In this document: in pieces, positions 17,220-24,083 of the stretch
How the letters are laid out: each line of letters opens with the position of its first letter
Numbering within the stretch: position 1 is the stretch's first letter
Origin: Cellulomonas palmilytica
GTDB lineage: Bacteria > Actinomycetota > Actinomycetes > Actinomycetales > Cellulomonadaceae
NCBI RefSeq assembly: GCF_021590045.1
Contig: NZ_CP062221.1
Span: 310,001 to 374,000 of the forward strand
Reading direction: 5' to 3'
DNA length: 64,000 nucleotides
Made by a program: the position numbers and the translations under genes
The notes under the pieces: generated by a model
The model's database searches: none
What the model was told of the DNA's origin: nothing
What the model saw: only the letters and a program-made list of their open reading frames with translations

Positions 17220-17668
17220 GTGCTGACGAACCGCTCCGCACCGGACGCGCGGGTCGCGCCCGTGCTGATCGTCGCCGACGTCCGCGCCGCGGTCGCCTGG
17301 TACACCGAGGTGCTCGGCTTCGTCGAGCACGTCCGCATCGGCGAGGGCCACCGCGCCCAGCTCGGGCTCCCGGACGGCCCTGCGGCCGAGCTCGTCGTCG
17401 CGGAGGAGCGCCCCGGGCGCGCCGCGTCCCGAATCCTGACGGCCGGTCCCACCAGGTCATCCTCAAGGCCGTCGATGTCGACGCCGTCGTCGCGGCCGCG
17501 CTATCCCGCGGAGCCGTCCTGGTGGACCCGTCGCACGACTGGGAGTACGGCGAGCGCCAGGCCACGCTGAACGACCCGTTCGGCCGCCAGTGGGTGCTCA
17601 CCCAGACGCTCGCGGACGTCGCGCCCGAGCAGTGGGGCGGACGCTCCGTGGTCCCGCGCTCGCCGTAG
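17220..17668 (+). pseudogene. Frameshifted VOC/glyoxalase-family gene
   Basis: Two halves of one vicinal-oxygen-chelate protein lie in different frames. From GTG 17220 the first half reads 'VAPVLIVADVRAAVAWYTEVLGF', a typical VOC opening. Near 17435-17450 this frame turns into Ser/Arg-rich noise, and the family sequence continues in another frame as 'PNPDGRSHQVILKAVDVD', ending with 'DPFGRQWVLTQTL' at 17668. A single indel joins them into a normal ~148-aa protein. It is either a recent pseudogene or a sequence error. Confidence 0.7.
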
Positions 17669-17761
17669 GGTCCCCGTCAGCGCAGGTGCCCCGACGGGCG
17701 ACGCCGACGACCGCCCCGAGGCGCCGAGCGGTGCTGACCGAGGCGTCCGACGCTCGGCCCC

Positions 17762-17863
17762 GTGACCGAGCCCTCCTGGTGGTTGATCCTCGCCGCCGTG
17801 GGACTGTGGTTCGTCGGTCTCGGCGTCGTCGCCTACCACGACCGGAAGCAGGCGGAGGGATAG
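17762..17863 (+). CDS. 33-residue single-pass membrane peptide
   Basis: A short frame with GTG start at 17762 and TAG at 17861-17863. It encodes a hydrophobic segment 'WWLILAAVGLWFVGLGVVAY' preceded by a short Thr/Glu/Pro start and followed by a charged tail (HDRKQAEG). This is the classic layout of a small single-pass membrane protein with a cytoplasmic positive C-terminus. No clear Shine-Dalgarno sequence is seen. It lies between the broken glyoxalase gene and the pdxH stop, with 23 bases to the latter on the opposite strand. Function unknown; a chance frame cannot be excluded. Confidence 0.45.
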   Translation: MTEPSWWLILAAVGLWFVGLGVVAYHDRKQAEG

Positions 17864-17886
17864 ACGACGATCGCGGCGGGCCGCGA

Positions 17887-18555
17887 TCAGGGCTGGCGGC
17901 GGCGGAGCGTCCACGCGTCGGCCGTGTCGAGATCCCCGTCGGCCACGCGGATGAAGACGAGCCGGTCGTGCAGCCGGTCGCGTCGGCCCGCCCACAGCTC
18001 GACCTCGTCGCACGCGATCCGCCAGCCGCCCCACCCGTCGGGGACCGGGACGTCGTCGGGGGACCCGGTGTCCGGGTAGAGCGCGGCGTACCGCTCGTAG
18101 GCGGCGACCAGCGTCGCCCGGTCCGCGACCGGCTGCGACTGGTCCGACGCCCAGGCGCTGATCCGCGACCCCCAGGGTCGCGTCGCGAAGTAGGCGGCAA
18201 TCTCGTCGCGCCTCACGGGGACCGCCCGCCCGCGGAATCGGACCGCGCGGTACATCGCCGGCCACGTGAGGGACGCGGCGACCGACCCCGTGGCGACGAT
18301 CTCCCGGCTCTTGGCGGACCCCAGGTCGGTGACGAAGCCGGGCCCGCGCTCGTCGAGGAACCGCATGAGCACGGTGCGGACGTTCGCGTGCCCGTCGGAG
18401 TCGACCGTCGCGACGGACAGCGCGGTGGGCTCGACGACGTCCCCGAGCTCGGCCTGCCGCGCCTGCGCGTCGGCCACCCACGCCCGGACCTGCCGCAACG
18501 GCGTCGGCGCGACGCCGTCCTCGCTCAGCCCCTCACCTGCGTACTCGCTGCGCAC
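17887..18555 (-). CDS. pdxH: Pyridoxamine 5'-phosphate oxidase
   Basis: A 222-aa protein from GTG 18555. It has the PdxH pattern: 'PTALSVATVDSDGHANVRTVLMRF' (start of the FMN-binding split barrel), 'SREIVATGSVAASLTWPAMYRAVRFRG' and the signature 'PWGSRISAWASDQSQPV', ending with 'RLHDRLVFIR' and 'W...R' near the C-terminus. The enzyme oxidises pyridoxamine or pyridoxine 5'-phosphate to pyridoxal 5'-phosphate with FMN. Length matches the family. The MarR gene lies 15 bases upstream on the same strand, so they may be cotranscribed, although no functional link is evident. Confidence 0.93.
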   Translation of the reverse strand: MRSEYAGEGLSEDGVAPTPLRQVRAWVADAQARQAELGDVVEPTALSVATVDSDGHANVRTVLMRFLDERGPGFVTDLGSAKSREIVATGSVAASLTWPAMYRAVRFRGRAVPVRRDEIAAYFATRPWGSRISAWASDQSQPVADRATLVAAYERYAALYPDTGSPDDVPVPDGWGGWRIACDEVELWAGRRDRLHDRLVFIRVADGDLDTADAWTLRRRQP

Positions 18556-18570
18556 GCCGCCCTCCTTCGC

Positions 18571-19056
18571 TCACTCGTGCTCGATCGCGACCGCGTCCCG
18601 GCCGACCCAGCCGGGCGCGCCCGGGTCCACCGCGGAGTCCCCGACGAGCGTCGCCAGGTCCGCCTCAAGGCGCGCGAGCTGCTCGGCGCCCAGCTTCGCC
18701 TCCCACCGGGCGCGCAGGTCCTCGAAGACTGCTTCGCCCTCGCGCAGGACGTCGAGCCCGCGCGCGGTGACCTGGAGGCGGTTGCGTCGGGCGTCGGACG
18801 GGTCCGGTTCGCTCGACACGTAGCCGCGCGCGACGAGCACCGCGACGGTCTTCGCTGCCGCCTGCTTGGAGACGGACAGACGTCGTGCGACGTCGGACGC
18901 GCTGTCGGCGCCGGCGATGATCGCTCGCATCGCGAACTCGTGGGTCGGGCGGAAGTCGTCGTAGCCGCGGGCGGCGAGCTCGACCATCGCGCCGTCCACG
19001 AGCGTGCGGAACCCGCCGAGCAGCAGCAGGGCGAGGTCGGCGCCGGACCGGGACAT
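18571..19056 (-). CDS. MarR-family transcriptional regulator
   Basis: A 161-aa winged-helix protein from ATG 19056. Upstream in-frame starts (19092) would run into the operator region and are less likely. The recognition helix lies in 'SASDVARRLSVSKQAAAKTVAVL', followed by the wing 'GYVSSEPDPSDARRNRLQVTARG', a MarR hallmark. It is divergent from an alpha/beta-hydrolase gene. Two perfect 15-bp palindromes fill the space between the starts, strongly suggesting that it represses both itself and the hydrolase and is released by a small-molecule ligand. Confidence 0.88.
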   Translation of the reverse strand: MSRSGADLALLLLGGFRTLVDGAMVELAARGYDDFRPTHEFAMRAIIAGADSASDVARRLSVSKQAAAKTVAVLVARGYVSSEPDPSDARRNRLQVTARGLDVLREGEAVFEDLRARWEAKLGAEQLARLEADLATLVGDSAVDPGAPGWVGRDAVAIEHE

Positions 19057-19087
19057 GACGACGAGCCTAGACACCCCGATGGACATG

Positions 19088-19127
19088 GACAACTAGGTTG
19101 TCTACCGTGATGGACAACCACGTTGTC
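19088..19127. promoter_or_regulatory. Twin MarR operator: two perfect GACAAC-N3-GTTGTC palindromes
   Basis: GACAAC-TAG-GTTGTC at 19088-19102 and GACAAC-CAC-GTTGTC at 19113-19127. The centres are 25 bases apart, i.e. somewhat over two helical turns. They sit between the divergent starts at 19056 and 19145. Arms are identical in both copies while spacers differ, which is what selection for a dimer-binding site would give. Confidence 0.85.
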
Positions 19128-19144
19128 TATTTGAGGAGTCGACG

Positions 19145-20026
19145 ATGAGCACCACGCAGGCGACCGTCCCCGCCGTCGAGCACCACACCGCACGGATCAA
19201 CGGTGCGCAGCTCCACTACGTCACCGCGGGGGCCACCGGGTCGCCCCTCCTGCTCGTGCACGGCTTCCCGGAGACCTGGTGGACGTTCCACAAGGTCATC
19301 CCGCTGCTCGCCCGGACCCACCGGGTCGTCGCCGTGGACCTGCGCGGCTTCGGCGACTCCAGCACCGCCGAGGACGGCCACGACAGCACCACCGCCGCGG
19401 CGGACCTGCACGGGCTCATCGAGCACCTCGGCTGGGGGCCAGTGCACGTGACCGCGCAGGACATCAGCGGAGGGGCCGTGTTCCGGCTCGTGGCCGCGCA
19501 CCCGCAGGACATCCTGAGCCTCACGGCGATCGAGATGGGCCTGGCCGGGTTCGGCCTGGAAGGGCTGGCCGACGTCACGCACGGCGGCTCCTGGCACATC
19601 GGCGCCCTGACGGCGGCCGGCATCCCGGAGCTGCTGTTCGCCGGCCGCGAGCGCGAGCTGCTCGGCCAGTGGGCCTTCCCGGGCATGACCGCCGTCGCCG
19701 GGTCCGTCACCGACGCGGACGTGGCCGAGTTCGCCCGCACGTACGCCCGGCCCGGCGGCTGGCGCGGGGCCGTCGGCCTCTACCGCTCGATGCTGGCCGA
19801 GGGCGTCGACCTCAGGGCCTTGGCGGCATCGCGACCGCTGACCGTGCCCGTGCTCGCCGTCGGCGCAGGCGGCGGGCCGTTCACCTCCGCGACGCTCGGT
19901 CAGGTCACGGCGGGTGAGGTCACCGCCGTCCAGCTCGACGGCGTCGGTCACTACGCAGCGCTGGAGGCTCCCGATGCGCTCGCAGCGGCGATCCTCGACT
20001 TCACCAGCTCGGTCGACGCAGCCTGA
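19145..20026 (+). CDS. Alpha/beta-hydrolase, epoxide hydrolase/dehalogenase type
   Basis: A 293-aa protein from ATG 19145, with GAGGAG a few bases upstream. It has 'LLLVHGFPETWWTFHKV' (oxyanion-hole HGFPE), 'VVAVDLRGFGDS', the nucleophile elbow 'VTAQDISGG' with Asp rather than Ser, and the terminal His in 'DGVGHYAALE'. An Asp nucleophile is characteristic of epoxide hydrolases and haloalkane/fluoroacetate dehalogenases, so hydrolysis through an alkyl-enzyme ester is expected; the substrate is unknown. Regulation by the divergent MarR protein suggests a detoxification role. Confidence 0.85.
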   Translation: MSTTQATVPAVEHHTARINGAQLHYVTAGATGSPLLLVHGFPETWWTFHKVIPLLARTHRVVAVDLRGFGDSSTAEDGHDSTTAAADLHGLIEHLGWGPVHVTAQDISGGAVFRLVAAHPQDILSLTAIEMGLAGFGLEGLADVTHGGSWHIGALTAAGIPELLFAGRERELLGQWAFPGMTAVAGSVTDADVAEFARTYARPGGWRGAVGLYRSMLAEGVDLRALAASRPLTVPVLAVGAGGGPFTSATLGQVTAGEVTAVQLDGVGHYAALEAPDALAAAILDFTSSVDAA

Positions 20027-20089
20027 CCCGGGGCGACGGGGCGGCTGCCCGTCTCGCCGCGGGCGCTCGTCGGGCGGGCTCCACGACGA

Positions 20090-20134
20090 CGACGACGGTG
20101 CCCCACGCCCGCTCGGTGTGGGGCACCGTCGTCG
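20090..20134. terminator. Bidirectional terminator-type hairpin
   Basis: A perfect 17-bp stem (20090-20106 with 20118-20134) and an 11-base loop between the convergent hydrolase and GH30 genes. No long T-run follows, which is usual in very GC-rich actinobacteria. Confidence 0.8.
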
Positions 20135-20164
20135 GATGGTCGCGTCCGCCGGACGCTCAGAGGT

Positions 20165-21913
20165 TCAGAGCGTGATGACGACGGTCGAGATGCTCCTGGC
20201 GGGGACGTCGACCGTCACCTGGCTGCCGTTGACGCTCGTGGTCCGCGCCGCGCGGCTCGAGTACTGCGACGTCATCGTCTGGAGCGCGGACCTGACGCCC
20301 TGCGGTGCCTGGATGACGGCGCCGTTCACCGCGCTCGTCGAGCGGTTCAGGATGACGAGCGTGATCTTGCCGTCGCCCTGGTAGGCCGTGACCTCGAGCG
20401 GGGAGGCCTTCGAGCTCTTCGTCAGACCGACCCGCTGGTAGCCGGGGCGGACGTACTTGGAGTACTGCGAGAACGCCCAGCCGCGCTTGAGGACCGCGCC
20501 GCCGGTGGTGCCGTACGCCGACTCGCCGTCGCCGATGAACGAGTAGTAGCGCCGCCCGTACCACCAGACGTACGCGCTCCAGTTGGCCTGCATCGAGCGG
20601 TCCACGGTGTACATGACCTTGTCGAGGGTCTCGTTCCAGGCGGCGGCGTTCGACGGGTCGCCCCAGATGTTCGAGCCGTTGCCGTCGGCCTGGTGGTAGT
20701 TCCACTCGGTCATCCACTGGTTCTTGCCGTACTGCGCGGCCAGCGGGTACGGGGAGAGGTTCGGCCCGTTCTCCTGGCCGTAGATGTGCCCGCCGACGTA
20801 CCCGATGTTGTTGCGGGCGGTCGCGTCGTTGAGCGTCGGGTCGCTGTAGGAGCGGTTGAAGCCGAGCGACTCGGCCACCATGAGCTTGGTGTTCTGGACC
20901 TTGGCGCCCTGGTCGCGCACGAACGTGCGCAGCTGGTCCCCGGTCCAGGCCATGGAGTCGTAGTCGGGGTGCCAGTCGGGCTCGTTCTGCACCGACGTCA
21001 CGTCGATCGTCACGCCCTGGTTGCGCATGTACTGGACGTAGCTGTTGAGGTGGTTCGCGTAGTCGCCGTAGCGGTCGGTCCGCAGCGACCCGCCGTTGAC
21101 GCGGCTGTTGTTCGTCTTCCAGGCCGCGGGCGCGGTCCACGGCGAGGCGAGGATCTTCACGTCCGACCCGTACGACTTCGCGGTCTTCAGGGCGTTGACG
21201 TGGGCGCTCCACTCGCTCGACACCGGCGAGATGCCGGTTCGGATGATCGACAGGCCCAGCTGGTCGTCGCCCATGCCGACGAGCGTCTGGGTGTCGGCCG
21301 TCGACCAGCCGCTGCCCCAGATCGACACGGCGGCGCCGAAGCCGTCGACCGTCTGGTACGTCGTGCCGGTGTTCACGGTGAGGTCCGCCGGCAGGTTCGG
21401 CGTGGGTGTCCGCGTCGGGGTGGACGTGGGCGACGAGGTCGGCGTCGCGGTGGGTGTCGGCGTCGGGGTGGGGCTCGACGTCGGGCCGGTGGTCGACCCG
21501 GTGCAGGTGGTCCCGTTGAGCGCGAACGCGGCGGGGACGGGGGTGGAGCCGCGGTGGCTGCCGTTGAAGCCGAGCTCGACCGTCGTCCCGGTGCCGAGCG
21601 CGCCGTTGTACGACGCGTTCGTCGCGGTCGCCGCGGCGCCGCTCTGGGTGAGGGTCGTGTTCCAGGCCTGCGTCACCGTCTCGCCCGCGGCGAACGTCCA
21701 GGTGAGCTGCCAGCCGCTGAGCGGGTCACCGAGGTTGGTGACCTTGACGTTCGCCGTGAAGCCGTCGTTCCACTGCGACGGGACCGTGTAGTCCACCCGG
21801 CACCCGGTCGCGGCGGTCGCCGCGGGTGCCACGGCCACGGTCATCCCCGTGACCAGCGTCGCCACTGCCAGAGCCGCGGACACGGTCCGCCGGCGCCATG
21901 AAGTTCCTCGCAT
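20165..21913 (-). CDS. Secreted GH30-family xylanase with N-terminal CBM2
   Basis: A 582-aa protein. Residues 1-35 form a twin-Arg-like, Ala-rich signal peptide ending near 'ATAA'. Residues about 37-140 are a family 2 carbohydrate-binding module with terminal cysteines and conserved Trp residues ('QWNDGFTANVKVTNLG', 'GWQLTWTF'). A PT/ST linker (about 140-175) leads to the catalytic barrel. The acid/base Glu is in 'SVQNEPDWHP' and the nucleophile Glu in 'WMTEWNYH', with a C-terminal beta-domain ending 'VDVPARSISTVVITL', as in GH30 glucuronoxylanases/xylanases. It likely cuts xylan while held on cellulose or xylan by the CBM. It is divergent from the CE3 esterase gene, fitting joint attack on acetylated xylan. 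Confidence 0.9.
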   Translation of the reverse strand: MRGTSWRRRTVSAALAVATLVTGMTVAVAPAATAATGCRVDYTVPSQWNDGFTANVKVTNLGDPLSGWQLTWTFAAGETVTQAWNTTLTQSGAAATATNASYNGALGTGTTVELGFNGSHRGSTPVPAAFALNGTTCTGSTTGPTSSPTPTPTPTATPTSSPTSTPTRTPTPNLPADLTVNTGTTYQTVDGFGAAVSIWGSGWSTADTQTLVGMGDDQLGLSIIRTGISPVSSEWSAHVNALKTAKSYGSDVKILASPWTAPAAWKTNNSRVNGGSLRTDRYGDYANHLNSYVQYMRNQGVTIDVTSVQNEPDWHPDYDSMAWTGDQLRTFVRDQGAKVQNTKLMVAESLGFNRSYSDPTLNDATARNNIGYVGGHIYGQENGPNLSPYPLAAQYGKNQWMTEWNYHQADGNGSNIWGDPSNAAAWNETLDKVMYTVDRSMQANWSAYVWWYGRRYYSFIGDGESAYGTTGGAVLKRGWAFSQYSKYVRPGYQRVGLTKSSKASPLEVTAYQGDGKITLVILNRSTSAVNGAVIQAPQGVRSALQTMTSQYSSRAARTTSVNGSQVTVDVPARSISTVVITL

Positions 21914-22092
21914 GATTCGTCCGATCGCCCGGTGGTCGTTCGATGCACGCGGACGACCCCCGCTGGAAGCCGACGGACGGGGATCGGGAGCACCGCTCGG
22001 CGCGAATATCTCGACCCGGATCGGCCTTGTCCAGCGACCCCACCCCTAACCGATTGGGCCGATTTCGGGCAGTCATGCCCGGTGCGAGAGTG

Positions 22093-22123
22093 GGCAGATC
22101 TCTGCCGTGTGAGCGCTCACACG
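22093..22123. promoter_or_regulatory. LacI-type operator upstream of CE3, with adjoining inverted repeat
   Basis: An 18-bp perfect palindrome CGTGTGAGCGCTCACACG at 22106-22123, centred on GCGC as in LacI-family operators of cellulolytic actinobacteria (the CelR site has a similar core, GAGCGCTC). Immediately before it lies GGCAGA-TC-TCTGCC (22093-22106), a second inverted repeat. The site is about 100 bases before the CE3 start and could also serve the divergent GH30 gene. Confidence 0.8.
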
Positions 22124-22224
22124 AACCGAGACGCACGGCGCCCACCGGGCTCGAGGACGTGCCCACCCACCGCGACGCCGCGCTGGGCGGACGGACGCCG
22201 CGCACCCATCTCCAGGAGGCAGAC

Positions 22225-23430
22225 ATGCATCGAATCGGTCGACGGCTGCTGCTCGCCGTCACGCTCTGCGTCGCACTGGCCGGCGGTGTCGCCGCCACCT
22301 CCGTGCCCGCCACCGCCGAGAGCAACGGAGGCACGCGCGTGATGCCCCTCGGCGACTCGATCACCGAGGGGATCGGCTACCCGGGAGGCGGCGGCTACCG
22401 CGTCGGGCTGTGGCAGCGCCTCGCGCAGGGCGGCTACACCACGGACTTCGTCGGCTCGGGCTTCAACGGGCCCTCCAGCCTGTGGGACCACGACCACGAG
22501 GGCCACTCGGGCTGGCGGATCGACCAGATCGACGCCAACGTCGTCAGCTGGGTCCGCACGTACCAGCCGCGCACCGTGCTGCTGCACATCGGCACCAACG
22601 ACATCAGCCAGAACCGCGACCTGGCGAACGCCCCGAACCGGCTCGCCGGCGTCATCGACAAGATCACGAGCACGTCCCCGCAGACCGACGTGTTCGTCGC
22701 GACCCTCATCCCGATCTCGTGGGGCGACTCGCAGGTGCGGTCCTTCAACTCCGCGATCCCCGGCATCGTGTCGAGCAGGGCCGCCGCCGGCAAGCGCGTG
22801 CACCTCGTCGACATGTACCGCGCGCTGAACACCGGTGACCTCAGCGACGGCGTGCACCCCAACCAGAACGGCTACGACAAGATGGCGGCCGCCTGGTACA
22901 GCGCGCTGCTCGCGGTGCCGGGGAGCATCGGCAACGGGTCGGGCGGCACCAACCCGACCCCGACGCCCACGCCGACCCCCGACCCGGGCAACGGCACCGT
23001 CGACACCTCGGCCTGGTACGCGCTCGTCAACCGCAACAGCGGCAAGGCGATCGACGTGTACAACTACGCCACCAACGACGGCGCCCGCATCACGCAGTGG
23101 TCGCGCCACGGCGGGGACAACCAGCAGTGGCAGTTCGTCAGCTCCGGCAACGGCTACTACAGGCTGAAGTCCCGGCTGTCCGGCAAGGTCCTCGACGTCA
23201 GCGGGAACTCCACCGCCGACGGCGCGGCGATCCAGCAGTACGGCGACCACGGCGGCAACAACCAGCAGTTCAGCATCCAGACGATCGACGGCTACATCCA
23301 GCTGATCGCACGCCACAGCGGCAAGGCGGTCGAGGTGCAGGGCGCGTCGACCGCCGACGGCGGCAACATCGTGCAGTACTCCGACTGGAACGGCACCAAC
23401 CAGCAGTGGCAGCTCGTGAAGGTGGGCTGA
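22225..23430 (+). CDS. Secreted SGNH esterase (CE3 acetyl-xylan-esterase type) with ricin-type lectin domain
   Basis: A 401-aa protein from ATG 22225, preceded by AGGAGG at 22214-22219; the open frame upstream is non-coding leader. Signal peptide about residues 1-33. The SGNH hydrolase core has block I 'VMPLGDSITEG' (nucleophile Ser), 'HIGTNDISQN' (block III), and 'DGVHPNQNGY' with the catalytic Asp/His. A short PT linker follows, then about 135 residues with three ricin-B repeats ('NSGKAIDVYN', 'LSGKVLDVSG', 'HSGKAVEVQG', each ending QQW or QQF), a CBM13-like fold. CE3 enzymes remove acetyl groups from xylan, which helps xylanases. A strong LacI-type operator lies upstream. Confidence 0.9.
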   Translation: MHRIGRRLLLAVTLCVALAGGVAATSVPATAESNGGTRVMPLGDSITEGIGYPGGGGYRVGLWQRLAQGGYTTDFVGSGFNGPSSLWDHDHEGHSGWRIDQIDANVVSWVRTYQPRTVLLHIGTNDISQNRDLANAPNRLAGVIDKITSTSPQTDVFVATLIPISWGDSQVRSFNSAIPGIVSSRAAAGKRVHLVDMYRALNTGDLSDGVHPNQNGYDKMAAAWYSALLAVPGSIGNGSGGTNPTPTPTPTPDPGNGTVDTSAWYALVNRNSGKAIDVYNYATNDGARITQWSRHGGDNQQWQFVSSGNGYYRLKSRLSGKVLDVSGNSTADGAAIQQYGDHGGNNQQFSIQTIDGYIQLIARHSGKAVEVQGASTADGGNIVQYSDWNGTNQQWQLVKVG

Positions 23431-23445
23431 GCCCCGCGCACGTCC

Positions 23446-23486
23446 GCCCTCCGCACCGCACGGGACGAGCCCGCGGTGCGGAGGGC
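23446..23486. terminator. Terminator-type hairpin after the CE3 gene
   Basis: A perfect 14-bp stem (23446-23459 with 23473-23486) and a 13-base loop starting 16 bases after the CE3 stop. Confidence 0.75.
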
Positions 23487-23521
23487 AGCACGACCACTAC
23501 GCGCTGTTCGGCCTCGCGGCG

Positions 23522-23884
23522 GTGAGCGCGCTGGGGTTCTGGAGCATCGACGCGCTCACCAAGGTCCACCAGGTGCGCTACTACGCGCGGATGCGTGACC
23601 TCGAGGTCGCGGCGTTCCACCTGAACCGCGTCGACCTGCCGACCGGGCTCGGCGGGTTCTCCTCACCGCGGATCGACGTGTCCTGGTCGTACACGGGCAG
23701 CGTCCCGGACTACCGCGGTGACCCGCCGTGGCGACTCGAGCCCGCCGTCGTCCGGCGCCTGATCCGCCGGTCCTGGCACATGCCGCACGTCGTCCTGCCG
23801 CATGCCGTCGCGGTCGTCGTCGGCGCGGTCCTGTTCGTCCTGGCCGCGGCGGGCGTCGGCGCGCTCGGCGCCATGCAGCCCTGA
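23522..23884 (+). CDS. Hypothetical membrane protein, probably a 5'-truncated remnant
   Basis: A 120-aa frame from GTG 23522 with a C-terminal hydrophobic segment ('AVAVVVGAVLFVLAAAGVGAL'). The coding-like sequence seems to continue upstream in frame ('HDHYALFGLAAV' from 23489), but that region has no ATG or GTG and runs into the terminator of the CE3 gene. No ribosome binding site is seen at 23522. It is best read as the 3' part of a gene whose beginning was lost when the CE3 segment was joined here. The family is not recognised. Confidence 0.45.
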   Translation: MSALGFWSIDALTKVHQVRYYARMRDLEVAAFHLNRVDLPTGLGGFSSPRIDVSWSYTGSVPDYRGDPPWRLEPAVVRRLIRRSWHMPHVVLPHAVAVVVGAVLFVLAAAGVGALGAMQP

Positions 23885-23953
23885 GCGGACGGGCCCGGCA
23901 CCGCCCGCCGAGCGCGCGTCCGACATGTCCGATAGGTTCGCGGCAACCCCCCA

Positions 23954-23967
23954 TGTGAGCGGTCACA
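23954..23967. promoter_or_regulatory. LacI-type operator upstream of the GH3 gene
   Basis: TGTGAGCGGTCACA at 23954-23967 differs at one base from the core of the site before the CE3 gene. It lies about 115 bases before the GH3 start, a comparable distance. Confidence 0.7.
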
Positions 23968-24083
23968 CCATCCGGTGCTGACTTGGTGATGTCCGTCGGG
24001 CGGCGACGACGCCGCCCCTGACCCGTCGTCAGCCGCGCGACGCGCGACAGCCGCCGATCGGTTGACGAAGAACGGATTGCCCC

